From NCBI GenBank assembly GCA_022446815.1, contig JAKVCD010000001.1:294997-358996 (forward strand): 64,000 nt of DNA. The letters are read 5' to 3'. Numbering within the stretch: the first letter of the stretch is position 1; every line of letters begins with the position of its first letter. The translations under genes and the position numbers were made by a program. Below, one piece after another: positions 8,668-16,463 of the stretch. The stretch comes from Planctomycetota bacterium. GTDB lineage: Bacteria; Planctomycetota; UBA1135; GCA-002686595. The notes under the pieces were generated by a model. It had not been told where the DNA came from. It saw only the letters and a program-made list of their open reading frames with translations, and did no database searches.

Positions 8668-11382
8668 ATGCAGCTCTTTAGCCTCTTAGCCCCCCTGCTC
8701 CTCGCGAGCGGTGACGGCCCGGTCGTCTTGCGTGCCGGGACCGTGCACCTCGTAGAGGACGGGGTCGTGCTTGAAGACGGGGCGGTGTACATGCGCGACG
8801 GTAAGATCGTCAGCGCCGGCGCCGACCTCGAGACACCCGCGGGCGCGACCGAGATCGACTACGGCCCCGACGCCGTGATCATCCCTGGAATCGTCGCGGC
8901 GGACTCCACCCTCGGAGACACCGACGCCTCGCCGCGCACAGCTGACCTCGGCGTCCGCGCAGAGGACAACTTCAACCCCTTCACGAGCTACGGGTCCTAC
9001 CTGCGAGCCGGCGTTACGACAGCCTATGTCGCGCCCGCGCGAGGGCGCCTGATCGCCGGACAAAGTGCCGTTGTGAAGCTCTCTGACAAGCGCGGCGAGT
9101 CGCGGGTCGTGAAGGCTGGCGCTGCCCTGCACGGAGCCATCACCTCTGAGGCTCGGAGCACGCCGGGCTATTGGGAGCCCCCGATCCCCGCGACCGTTGA
9201 TGTTGGCATCGGCGTACCGCAGAAGCAGCTCCCTGCCTCAACTATGGGCGCGGTCATCGCGCTCGAGGAGCTGATGGCTTACGCCAAAGGTGGAGCGGGA
9301 GCTGATGAGTACGGCGCCGCGGTGGGCCCTGCCCTCGCGGAGTGGATCCAGTCGAGCGGCTCATGGCGTCTCGCCGCCATGAGCGTGGCAGAGATCCAAG
9401 CCCTCCTCGACTTCGCGAACTCAAACGAGGTGCCGCTCGTCATTGACGGCGCGTTGGACGCCGGCGAGCTCGCCGATGAGATCGCCGCCTCAGGCGCGCA
9501 CGTCGTCCTTAAGGTTGATACGGAGGCGAGCCTCGCTGACCGCGGTAAGGGCCCCGATGCTCGCTGGCAGACTATGCCCGACGCGGCCGCTCTAGCTGAA
9601 GCAGGCGTCTCATTCGCGATCTCGAATCGGAGCGCTACTCAGACGCTCTTCTCTGCTGCGCTCGCCGCGGAGCGCGGCCTCGCAGAGGCAGACGCGCTGC
9701 GTGCGATCACGCTCTCCTCAGCTCACATCCTCGGCGTCGCAGACAGCGTCGGCAGCATCAAGGCAGGCAAGGACGGAGACGTCGTCGTCTTGAACGGCTC
9801 ACCTGCCGCGGCCACCTCTAGCGTCCTCGCGACTTGGGTTGACGGCGAACTCTCTTGGGAGTCTGGCTCAGAGACCACCTATGTCCTTGAGGTCGACGAG
9901 CTGCACATCGGTGATGGTGAGGTCCTCGCCCCTGGTCAGCTCCTCATCTCGGGTGGGAAGATCGCAGAGATCGGCCACGTCGTCGCTCGCCCCGCTGGCT
10001 GCCGTGTCGTCCGAGGCGCCGCAGCGATGCCGGGAATGATCGACGCGCGAGGTCACCTCGGACTCGAGGGCTCACAGCGCTCTCCGAACAGCAGCGTCGG
10101 GATGACAAGGCTCTTTGAGCCGGGCGACGAGACGGACCGACGGGTGGCAAAGGCCGGCGTGACGACGGTCGCTCTGACCCAGCGCTCGCTCGGAAACCTC
10201 GCGCTCGCTACGGCCTATAAGCCCGCGGCCTCGAGCGTCGGGAAGATGCTCGTCAAGGATCCCGCGGTGATCTACCTCAACTGGGCCAGCTCGGATCCTT
10301 TCAGCGCCGGTGGCGCAGTGCGCCAGGCCCTTCAAAGGGGCGCTGACTACAAGAAGTCCTGGGATGAGTATGCGAAGGCCGTCGCTGCTTGGCGTCCGGA
10401 GCCCCCTAAGGACGAGGAAGAAGAAGAGGAGGAAGAAGAAGAGGCTGAAGAAGAGGAGGAGGAAGAGAAGAAGCCCCGTAAGGCGAAGCCGATCCCGCCC
10501 TTCAGCCTCACTGGCGTCTGGGAGGGCGAGTCGGACGGCGCGCGCTTCCGCCTCCAAATCAATCAAGAGGGTGAGTCGATCACCGGTCGCCTGCGCTGTG
10601 ACTCCATCTCAAAAGAGGTGGTTGACCTCACCGGGGAGCGCGTCGAGCACGGCGTCAAGATGAGCGGCCTCGCTCCCGAGGGAGAGGTCAGCTTTGAGGG
10701 CTCCACAGAAGAGAGCAACACGGATGGCATCGCCTTCAAGGCGACCACCAAGCTCGGGGAGTCCTCCCTCGAGGTCAGCCTTGAGCGGACCTCAGAGGAG
10801 TACCGAGTCGCGCGTCGTCCGAAGCTAGAGAAGGGTGAGCCCTCTGCGCCCTTGCCTAGGGGGTATCCCAAGCGCCCCAAGTTCGACCCGATACAGGAGC
10901 CGATCAAGGCCGCTATGGAAGGTAGCGGTCGACTTATGGTCTCCGTGAATCGGTCGAAGGAGATCCTCGATTGCGTTGCCGCGTGCAACGCCTACGGCAT
11001 CAAGCCGGTCCTCGTCGACGCGAGCGGCGCTGCGAGCGTTGCGAGCAGCATCAAGGGCAAGGTCACGGGTGTCATGCCGACCTCTCCCAGCGGGGCTGTC
11101 TCGCTCTCTCGGAGCGGGATTCCTGTCGCCTTCGGCAGCAAGGCTGAGGAGGGCGCCGCCGGCCTCCATTACTACGTCACCTCAGGTGTCCGCAGCGGGC
11201 TCTCCCCGACGGTCGCCGTGCGCTCTCTGACCTCAGACGCCGCCGCGATCCTAGGCATCCACGAGCGCGTGGGTGCGCTCAGGCCCGGCCTCGACGCAGA
11301 CGTCTTGCTCTTAGACGGGAGTCCGACGTCGCTCGGCTCAAGCGTTGAGCGGGTCTGGGTCGCTGGAGAGGAGATCAAGTGA
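8668..11382 (+). CDS. Two-barrel amidohydrolase-fold protein 5 with acidic linker, both sites degenerate
   Basis: 904 aa, twice the size of its neighbours. Residues 1-405 are one complete amidohydrolase-like unit after a short signal peptide. Its HxH site reads I-V-A-A-D-S-T-L-G, so the ligands are lost. Residues about 410-904 are a second unit whose site reads M-I-D-A-R-G-H-L-G: the second His is retained but the first is Arg. The second barrel is interrupted by a Glu-only tract (about residues 583-602) followed by a basic patch. After that comes a beta-rich domain of about 100 residues beginning L-T-G-V-W-E-G-E-S-D-G, which resembles small lipocalin-like or META-like barrels. Both units end with the A-D-V-V/L-L-D-G-S family motif. 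This is a fusion by tandem duplication. Catalysis by the normal binuclear centre is unlikely. Confidence 0.83.
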   Translation: MQLFSLLAPLLLASGDGPVVLRAGTVHLVEDGVVLEDGAVYMRDGKIVSAGADLETPAGATEIDYGPDAVIIPGIVAADSTLGDTDASPRTADLGVRAEDNFNPFTSYGSYLRAGVTTAYVAPARGRLIAGQSAVVKLSDKRGESRVVKAGAALHGAITSEARSTPGYWEPPIPATVDVGIGVPQKQLPASTMGAVIALEELMAYAKGGAGADEYGAAVGPALAEWIQSSGSWRLAAMSVAEIQALLDFANSNEVPLVIDGALDAGELADEIAASGAHVVLKVDTEASLADRGKGPDARWQTMPDAAALAEAGVSFAISNRSATQTLFSAALAAERGLAEADALRAITLSSAHILGVADSVGSIKAGKDGDVVVLNGSPAAATSSVLATWVDGELSWESGSETTYVLEVDELHIGDGEVLAPGQLLISGGKIAEIGHVVARPAGCRVVRGAAAMPGMIDARGHLGLEGSQRSPNSSVGMTRLFEPGDETDRRVAKAGVTTVALTQRSLGNLALATAYKPAASSVGKMLVKDPAVIYLNWASSDPFSAGGAVRQALQRGADYKKSWDEYAKAVAAWRPEPPKDEEEEEEEEEEAEEEEEEEKKPRKAKPIPPFSLTGVWEGESDGARFRLQINQEGESITGRLRCDSISKEVVDLTGERVEHGVKMSGLAPEGEVSFEGSTEESNTDGIAFKATTKLGESSLEVSLERTSEEYRVARRPKLEKGEPSAPLPRGYPKRPKFDPIQEPIKAAMEGSGRLMVSVNRSKEILDCVAACNAYGIKPVLVDASGAASVASSIKGKVTGVMPTSPSGAVSLSRSGIPVAFGSKAEEGAAGLHYYVTSGVRSGLSPTVAVRSLTSDAAAILGIHERVGALRPGLDADVLLLDGSPTSLGSSVERVWVAGEEIK

Positions 11383-11393
11383 GGAGCTCAACT

Positions 11394-12701
11394 ATGAGAG
11401 ACACCATGAAGAAACTCAGCTCACTACTCGCCGCCTTCGCGGTCACGACTGTCGGGGCGCTCGCCTCTGAGGCGAGCTCTTCTTTGCCCGGTGAGCCAGG
11501 CGCAGAGAGTGGCCTCGCGATCCTGACGAAGAAGGCGATCTGCGTGCCTCTTGAGGGGCAGCAGGTCGTGAACAACGCGGTGGTCCTCATCCGTGACGGG
11601 AAGATCGAGGCCGTCGGACCGAAGTCCAAGACAGAGATTCCTGCGGGTTACGAGGTCTTCGATGCAGGCGAGAACTGGGTCATGCCCGGCATGGTTGATC
11701 TGCACTGCCACGTGGCGGGCACCTTCGACCTGAACGACATGGTCTATCTGACCAACCCTGGTATCAGGGCCTCCACCGCGGTCGTCCCGGAGTACGGCGC
11801 GCTCAAGCGCGGCGTGGCCGGCGGCGTCACGAGCGTGCTCTTCATCCCCGGCTCCGGTACGAACGTCGGCGGCCAAGGCATCATGGTGAAGACCGCGCTG
11901 CCTACATACGAGGAGATGCTGATCAAGAACCCGGGGTCGATGAAGCTCGCACAGGCGGGCAACCCCGAGCGCTTCATGTTTGGTATCGGCCGCTCCTTCA
12001 TGAACTTCAACACGCGAAACACCTTCAGGCGCGGTGTGGCCTACGCCAAGCGCTGGGAGGCTTACGAGCGTGGTGAGGGAGAGCGCCCTGAGAAGGACAT
12101 CCAGTTCGAGGTCTTCCGTGACCTCATGCGCGATGAGATCCGCGTCTCGACTCACACTCAGATTTACCAGGTCGTCAATATGACGATCCGGATGATCGCG
12201 AAAGAGATGGGCGTCCCGGTCTTCATCGACCACGGCACCTTCGACGGTTGGCGCGCAGGAGACCTCGCCTATGAGGCAGGGGTGAACGCGATCCTCGGCC
12301 CTAGAAACATCGACGTTCCCACTGCGAGCTTCATCAACTGGAGTGGCAGCAACCCTGAGCGCATCCAAGGTGTCGCTGCGGGTTACCAGCAGATGGGGCA
12401 CAAGATGATCGGCTTCAACACGGACTCGCCGGTCATCCCGCAGGAGGAGCTGCAGCTCCAAGCCGGGATCGGCATGCGCTATGGCTTCGACGACACGAAC
12501 CTCGAGGCGGTGCGTGGGCTCACCATCGTCCCCGCGGTCACCGCACGTATTCACAAGCGGGTTGGAAGCTTGGAGCCTGGCAAGGACGCCGACGTGCTCA
12601 TCATCACGGGGCACCCCGCGGACCCGCGCTCTTCGGTGGAGACGGTCTTTATCGAGGGCCAGAAGGTCTACGACCCGGCCATTCAGCGGAGGCGTTGGTA
12701 A
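11394..12701 (+). CDS. Exported amidohydrolase 6, complete metal-site residues
   Basis: 435 aa from the ATG at 11394, chosen because AGGAG lies 7-8 nt upstream; a GTG at 11379 is an alternative. The signal peptide is MRDTMKKLSSLLAAFAVTTV... . This protein keeps the ligand set of a binuclear amidohydrolase: D-L-H-C-H on strand 1, a Lys in S-M-K-L-A-Q-A-G-N-P-E that could be the carboxylated bridge, His in V-S-T-H-T-Q, His in F-I-D-H-G-T-F-D, and Asp in G-F-N-T-D-S-P-V-I-P-Q-E-E. It is very like the next gene (shared A-Y-A-K-R-W-E-A-Y-E-R-G-E-G-E-R-P). It is expected to hydrolyse a cyclic amide, a peptide-like or an amine substrate in the periplasm. The substrate cannot be read from sequence. 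Confidence 0.88.
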   Translation: MRDTMKKLSSLLAAFAVTTVGALASEASSSLPGEPGAESGLAILTKKAICVPLEGQQVVNNAVVLIRDGKIEAVGPKSKTEIPAGYEVFDAGENWVMPGMVDLHCHVAGTFDLNDMVYLTNPGIRASTAVVPEYGALKRGVAGGVTSVLFIPGSGTNVGGQGIMVKTALPTYEEMLIKNPGSMKLAQAGNPERFMFGIGRSFMNFNTRNTFRRGVAYAKRWEAYERGEGERPEKDIQFEVFRDLMRDEIRVSTHTQIYQVVNMTIRMIAKEMGVPVFIDHGTFDGWRAGDLAYEAGVNAILGPRNIDVPTASFINWSGSNPERIQGVAAGYQQMGHKMIGFNTDSPVIPQEELQLQAGIGMRYGFDDTNLEAVRGLTIVPAVTARIHKRVGSLEPGKDADVLIITGHPADPRSSVETVFIEGQKVYDPAIQRRRW

Positions 12702-12724
12702 TCACGAGCCAAGGCACAGCTCGG

Positions 12725-13996
12725 ATGAGGGGCGCTGCGCGTACAGCGCTGGCGCTGCTCATCTCCGCGTGGACGCTCGCGGCGCCCGCGCAAGAGACCG
12801 CGCAGGTCCTCTATGCCCAGAAGGCGCTTATATGCGGCGTCGAGGGTGATGAGACGATCAACCGCGCCGCCTTGGTTTTTCGTGACGGGCGCATCGAGGC
12901 GATCGGCCGTCGGGGTGAAGTGGAGGTGCCCGAGGGCGCGGTCGTCCATGACCTTGGGGCACGCTGGATCATGCCGGGCATGATCGATTTGCACTCGCAC
13001 ATCGCAGGCTCTGGTCTCAACGACACGGTCTTTCAGTGCAATCCTGGTCTCCGAGCGAGCTCGAACATCATCCCCCACAACCCGCGCATGAAGCTCGGCA
13101 TGTTGGCAGGGGTGACGACGATCCTCTTCATCCCGGGCTCAGGCTCAAACATCGGCGGTCAGGGCGTCCTGCTCAAGACGGGCCCAGGCGGCTATGAGGA
13201 CGCGCTGGTACGCGCTCCGGGCTCCCTAAAGATCGCGCAAGGCGACAACCCGAAGCGTTGGGGCTATGGGATGCAGCGGACGCTGATGAATCATCACATC
13301 CGCACCACCCTTAGGAAGGGTAAGGCTTACGCCAAGCGCTGGGAGGCCTATGAGCGGGGAGAAGGAGAGCGGCCCGAGCGCCGCCTGGACCTCGACATCT
13401 TTCGTGAACTCGAGGCGAAGCGGACGCAAATCTCGACACACACGCAGTACTACCAGGTCGTCTTAGCCTCTCTGAACATCCTCACGGGTGAGTTTGGTTA
13501 CGACGCGTACATCGACCACGGCTCCTTTGACAGCTGGCCGCTCTCGTGGCGAGCGGAAGAGCTGGGCGTCGCCGCGATCCTTGGTCCGAGGGAGGTCCTC
13601 TGGCCGCGCCTTAACACCTACCCTAAGGATGGGCGGGTCGAGGGCTCGGCGTGGGGGTTCCAGAAGGAGGGTCACCCGCGCATCGGCTTCAACACAGACG
13701 CCCCCGTCGTCCCCCAAGAGGAGCTGCCGCTGCAGTCAGCGATGGGCGTCCGCTACGGCTTCGACAACACACACTTCGCCGCAGTGCGCGGCGTAACGAT
13801 CGTCCCGGCTGAGGTCGCAGGGATCGACCACCGCGTCGGCTCGCTCGCTGCGGGTAAAGACGCAGACATCTTGGTCGTGACTGGTGACCCCTCAGATCCA
13901 CGCCACGCCGTCGAGGTGGTCTGGGTCGAGGGTGAGATGGTCTCCGACGTGCGCGGAGAGAGGGGCGAGGGGCGTGAGGGGGTGCGGCAGTGGTAG
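12725..13996 (+). CDS. Exported amidohydrolase 7, complete metal-site residues
   Basis: 423 aa from the ATG at 12725, which gives the signal peptide MRGAARTALALLISAWTLAA with an A-P-A cleavage site. A TTG at 12695 would overlap gene 6 by 7 nt. The full metal set is visible: D-L-H-S-H, Lys in S-L-K-I-A-Q-G-D-N-P, His in I-S-T-H-T-Q, His in Y-I-D-H-G-S-F-D, and Asp in F-N-T-D-A-P-V-V-P-Q-E-E. The glycine-rich loop G-S-G-S-N-I-G-G-Q-G-V-L-L-K-T is shared with genes 6 and 8 and marks a subfamily. The close similarity to gene 6 suggests a recent duplication. The C-terminus is basic and ends R-Q-W. Confidence 0.87.
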   Translation: MRGAARTALALLISAWTLAAPAQETAQVLYAQKALICGVEGDETINRAALVFRDGRIEAIGRRGEVEVPEGAVVHDLGARWIMPGMIDLHSHIAGSGLNDTVFQCNPGLRASSNIIPHNPRMKLGMLAGVTTILFIPGSGSNIGGQGVLLKTGPGGYEDALVRAPGSLKIAQGDNPKRWGYGMQRTLMNHHIRTTLRKGKAYAKRWEAYERGEGERPERRLDLDIFRELEAKRTQISTHTQYYQVVLASLNILTGEFGYDAYIDHGSFDSWPLSWRAEELGVAAILGPREVLWPRLNTYPKDGRVEGSAWGFQKEGHPRIGFNTDAPVVPQEELPLQSAMGVRYGFDNTHFAAVRGVTIVPAEVAGIDHRVGSLAAGKDADILVVTGDPSDPRHAVEVVWVEGEMVSDVRGERGEGREGVRQW

Positions 13997-15183
13997 CCCT
14001 CGCAGGACTCCTGTGCGCAGTGATCTCTGCCTCTCCCGCCGAGGGGCTCGCGATCCAGTGCGCCAAGATCCTCACGATGAACGCTGAGGACGCTGTGCAC
14101 GCGCCCGGCATGGTCTGGATAGAAGACGGCGCCATCAGCTATGTCGGTGGGGTCCGTGATGTCCCTGCGGGGTGGACGCTCCTCGAAGAGGACGAGATGT
14201 GGGCGATGCCCGGCATGGTCGACCTCCACACGCACATCCACTCTGGCGGGTTTGCAGACACCAACGACATGGTGCACTCCGTAAACCCAGAGCTGCGCGC
14301 GCACCCCGCGCTGCGCCCTGCCAACAGGCTGGTCAAGTTGGCCTGCTCCTCTGGGGTCACTTGCCTGCTCGGAATCCCCGGCTCTGGTACGAACATGTCC
14401 GGCTTCGGCGTGCTCTATAAGACGAAGACCTCCGGTAGCTTTGAGGAGGTCGTCTGGAAGCGCGTCGGCGGGCTCAAGGTCGCGCAAGACTCCAACCCTG
14501 CGCGCCGCGCTGGCACAGAGGGCTGGGGCAACTGCCGCGCCTCGATGGGATGGACGCTCGAGGACGTCGCGGGTAAGGCGCTGGGCGCTCGTCGCGAGGG
14601 GCGTAAAGATCCCGCGCTTGAGAGCCTCGAGAAGGTGATGCACCGCGAGCTGCCCGTCTTGATTCACACCGCTGGCTCTGAGGGGGTCGTGAACACCGCG
14701 CGTATGTGGAGCCGTAAATACGACACGCAATGCGTCATCAGTCACGGCAGCTTCGACGGCTGGAAGGCTGCCTCCGCGATCGCGGAGTGGGGCGTGCCTG
14801 TGAACCATGGCCCTCGCACCATGGACTACTTCTCTAGCCGCAACGGGCGGCTCAACGGCACAGGGGCTGAGTACGACACCGCAGGCGTCCCGCTCTTCTC
14901 TCTCAACACAGACTCGAGCGTGATCCCGCAGGAGGAGTTCTTCCTCCAGGGCGCGATGACAGCTCGCTTGGGCGGAGATCCTTATCGGATGCTGCGCGCC
15001 CTCACCATCCACCCCGCTGAGTCCTTCGGGCTCGCAGAACGCGTCGGGAGCTTAGAAGTCGGCAAGGACGCCGACGTCGTGCTCTACGACGGAGACCCGC
15101 TGGACACTCGGACGCGTGTGATACGCGTTTGGATCGACGGCGAAATGCAATTCGACCGGGAGGCGTCACAGGCCTTCTTCTAG
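13990..15183 (+). CDS. Exported amidohydrolase 8, complete metal-site residues
   Basis: 397 aa starting at a GTG that overlaps the previous stop by 7 nt. The N-terminus (V-A-L-A-G-L-L-C-A-V-I-S-A-S-P-A) is a short signal peptide or membrane segment. The third intact member: D-L-H-T-H, Lys in G-L-K-V-A-Q-D-S-N-P, His in V-L-I-H-T-A-G, His in V-I-S-H-G-S-F-D, and Asp in S-L-N-T-D-S-S-V-I-P-Q-E-E. It shares the G-S-G-T-N-M-S-G-F-G loop with genes 6 and 7. It lacks their A-Y-A-K-R-W-E segment and has a different helical stretch there. Probably a metal-dependent periplasmic hydrolase acting on the same or a related substrate; substrate unknown. Confidence 0.86.
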   Translation: MVALAGLLCAVISASPAEGLAIQCAKILTMNAEDAVHAPGMVWIEDGAISYVGGVRDVPAGWTLLEEDEMWAMPGMVDLHTHIHSGGFADTNDMVHSVNPELRAHPALRPANRLVKLACSSGVTCLLGIPGSGTNMSGFGVLYKTKTSGSFEEVVWKRVGGLKVAQDSNPARRAGTEGWGNCRASMGWTLEDVAGKALGARREGRKDPALESLEKVMHRELPVLIHTAGSEGVVNTARMWSRKYDTQCVISHGSFDGWKAASAIAEWGVPVNHGPRTMDYFSSRNGRLNGTGAEYDTAGVPLFSLNTDSSVIPQEEFFLQGAMTARLGGDPYRMLRALTIHPAESFGLAERVGSLEVGKDADVVLYDGDPLDTRTRVIRVWIDGEMQFDREASQAFF

Positions 15184-15209
15184 GCCTGACCTCTCGAGTG
15201 AGAATAACT

Positions 15210-16463
15210 ATGAAGAAACGAACGACCCACCTGCTCCTGTTTGCGGGCCTCATGGCCCTCCAGCCCACCGCCCAAGCGGACGACCTCTTCGCCGTTCAAG
15301 TCGAGCGTGCGGAGACGGTCTCTCACGGGACTATCGAGCACGCTGTCATCCTCATTGAGGGCGACAAGATCGTCATGATCGGTGAGGACCTCCCTATCGA
15401 CATCGGCATCCCCGTGATCGACAAGGACCCGGGCTGGGTCGCGACCCCTGCGCTCGTGAACCCTTACTCGAGGATGGGCCTCTCGAGCCGCGGTCCGAGC
15501 GGGCTGAACCCGCAGCGCAAGGTCTCGGGCGAGCTGTACACCGGCGACATCTCGAAGAGCGTCCTTGAGGCTGGCGTCGGGACAGTGGGCCTCTACCCCG
15601 CGGGCACGGGCATCCCCGGCCGCGCGGTCGCTGTCCGCACCTGGGGCTCTGGCGACGCGCGCATCTTGCGTGACGATGTCTATATGAAGGCGATGATGCG
15701 CTCCGACTCGTCCTCCAAGAAGACCTGGAGGAAGGGCTTCGAGGAGGCAGACGAGCATAAGGAGAAGGAGGCCAAGAACCGCGAAAAGTGGGAGAAGGAC
15801 CGGGAGAAGCTTGAGAAGGACGCCAAAGACAAGGACGACGCTGAGAAGGCGAACAAGGCGAAGGAGGAGCTGAAGAAGCCCTACGTTCCGCTCACCCCTA
15901 AGCCCGCCGCTGCTGCCTTTATGTCTCTACGAGACGGCGAGCTGACCGCGCTCATCGGGATCAGCAAGTCTTCTGACTACATCCACTTCCTCGACGCCCT
16001 CGGTGAAGAAGACGTTCAGTGGTCACTCCACGTCCCCATCTCTAGAGAGTCAGACCTCTTCCACGTGAAGGGCCAGGAGACGCTCAAAGGGAGGCACGTC
16101 ATCATGACCCCTGCCTTCAGCTATCACCCTGGCACGCTCCGCCGCAGGAGCATGGCAGCTGAGTTCGTGGAGGCTGGGGCTCACGTCGCCTTCGTGCCGA
16201 CCTCTGATTCGACCAGCGCCCACGAGTCTTGGTTGCGCGATGTTGGGCAGCTCGTGAGAGCTGGGCTCGATCCGCACGCCGCTCTGCGCGGAATGACCCT
16301 CAGCGGCGCGGAGGTCCTGCGCGTCGAAGAACACGTGGGCAGCCTCGACGAGGGCAAGCACGCGAACATTCTCTTCTTCGACGGCGACCCTTTCGCCGCG
16401 ACGACCAGCCTCGAGGCCGTCCTGATGGAGGGCGACTTCATTACCGGTGAGGTGAACCGATGA
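15210..16463 (+). CDS. Exported amidohydrolase-fold protein 9, metal-site deficient, charged helical insert
   Basis: 417 aa from the ATG at 15210, where the signal peptide MKKRTTHLLLFAGLMALQPTAQA begins; a longer start at 15129 would lie inside gene 8 and is rejected. The HxH position reads A-L-V-N-P-Y-S-R-M, without histidine. Residues about 170-240 form a Lys/Glu/Asp-rich insert (repeats such as E-K-W-E-K-D-R-E-K-L-E-K-D) predicted to be a helical hairpin or coiled coil, like the insert of gene 1. It ends with the family motif G-K-H-A-N-I-L-F-F-D-G-D-P. The gap to gene 8 is 26 nt, the largest in the array but for that before gene 7. Confidence 0.83.
   Translation: MKKRTTHLLLFAGLMALQPTAQADDLFAVQVERAETVSHGTIEHAVILIEGDKIVMIGEDLPIDIGIPVIDKDPGWVATPALVNPYSRMGLSSRGPSGLNPQRKVSGELYTGDISKSVLEAGVGTVGLYPAGTGIPGRAVAVRTWGSGDARILRDDVYMKAMMRSDSSSKKTWRKGFEEADEHKEKEAKNREKWEKDREKLEKDAKDKDDAEKANKAKEELKKPYVPLTPKPAAAAFMSLRDGELTALIGISKSSDYIHFLDALGEEDVQWSLHVPISRESDLFHVKGQETLKGRHVIMTPAFSYHPGTLRRRSMAAEFVEAGAHVAFVPTSDSTSAHESWLRDVGQLVRAGLDPHAALRGMTLSGAEVLRVEEHVGSLDEGKHANILFFDGDPFAATTSLEAVLMEGDFITGEVNR

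Noticed and set aside
10411-10473. Poly-Glu stretch as an assembly artefact or frameshift
   Set aside because: The frame is kept on both sides and codons alternate GAA/GAG, so it is a genuine acidic linker.
10072-10566. Antisense frame rich in Leu/Phe that looks like a membrane protein
   Set aside because: It is the mirror of the Glu-rich codons of the two-barrel protein; the sense gene has clear family motifs.
11424-12614. Long minus-strand open frames opposite the amidohydrolase array
   Set aside because: Typical GC-rich shadow frames; the plus strand carries the conserved active-site motifs and coupled starts.
12680-13996. C-terminal aromatic residues of amidohydrolases 6 and 7 as outer-membrane barrel signals
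   Set aside because: The proteins are TIM barrels with no alternating beta-strand pattern before the terminal residue.
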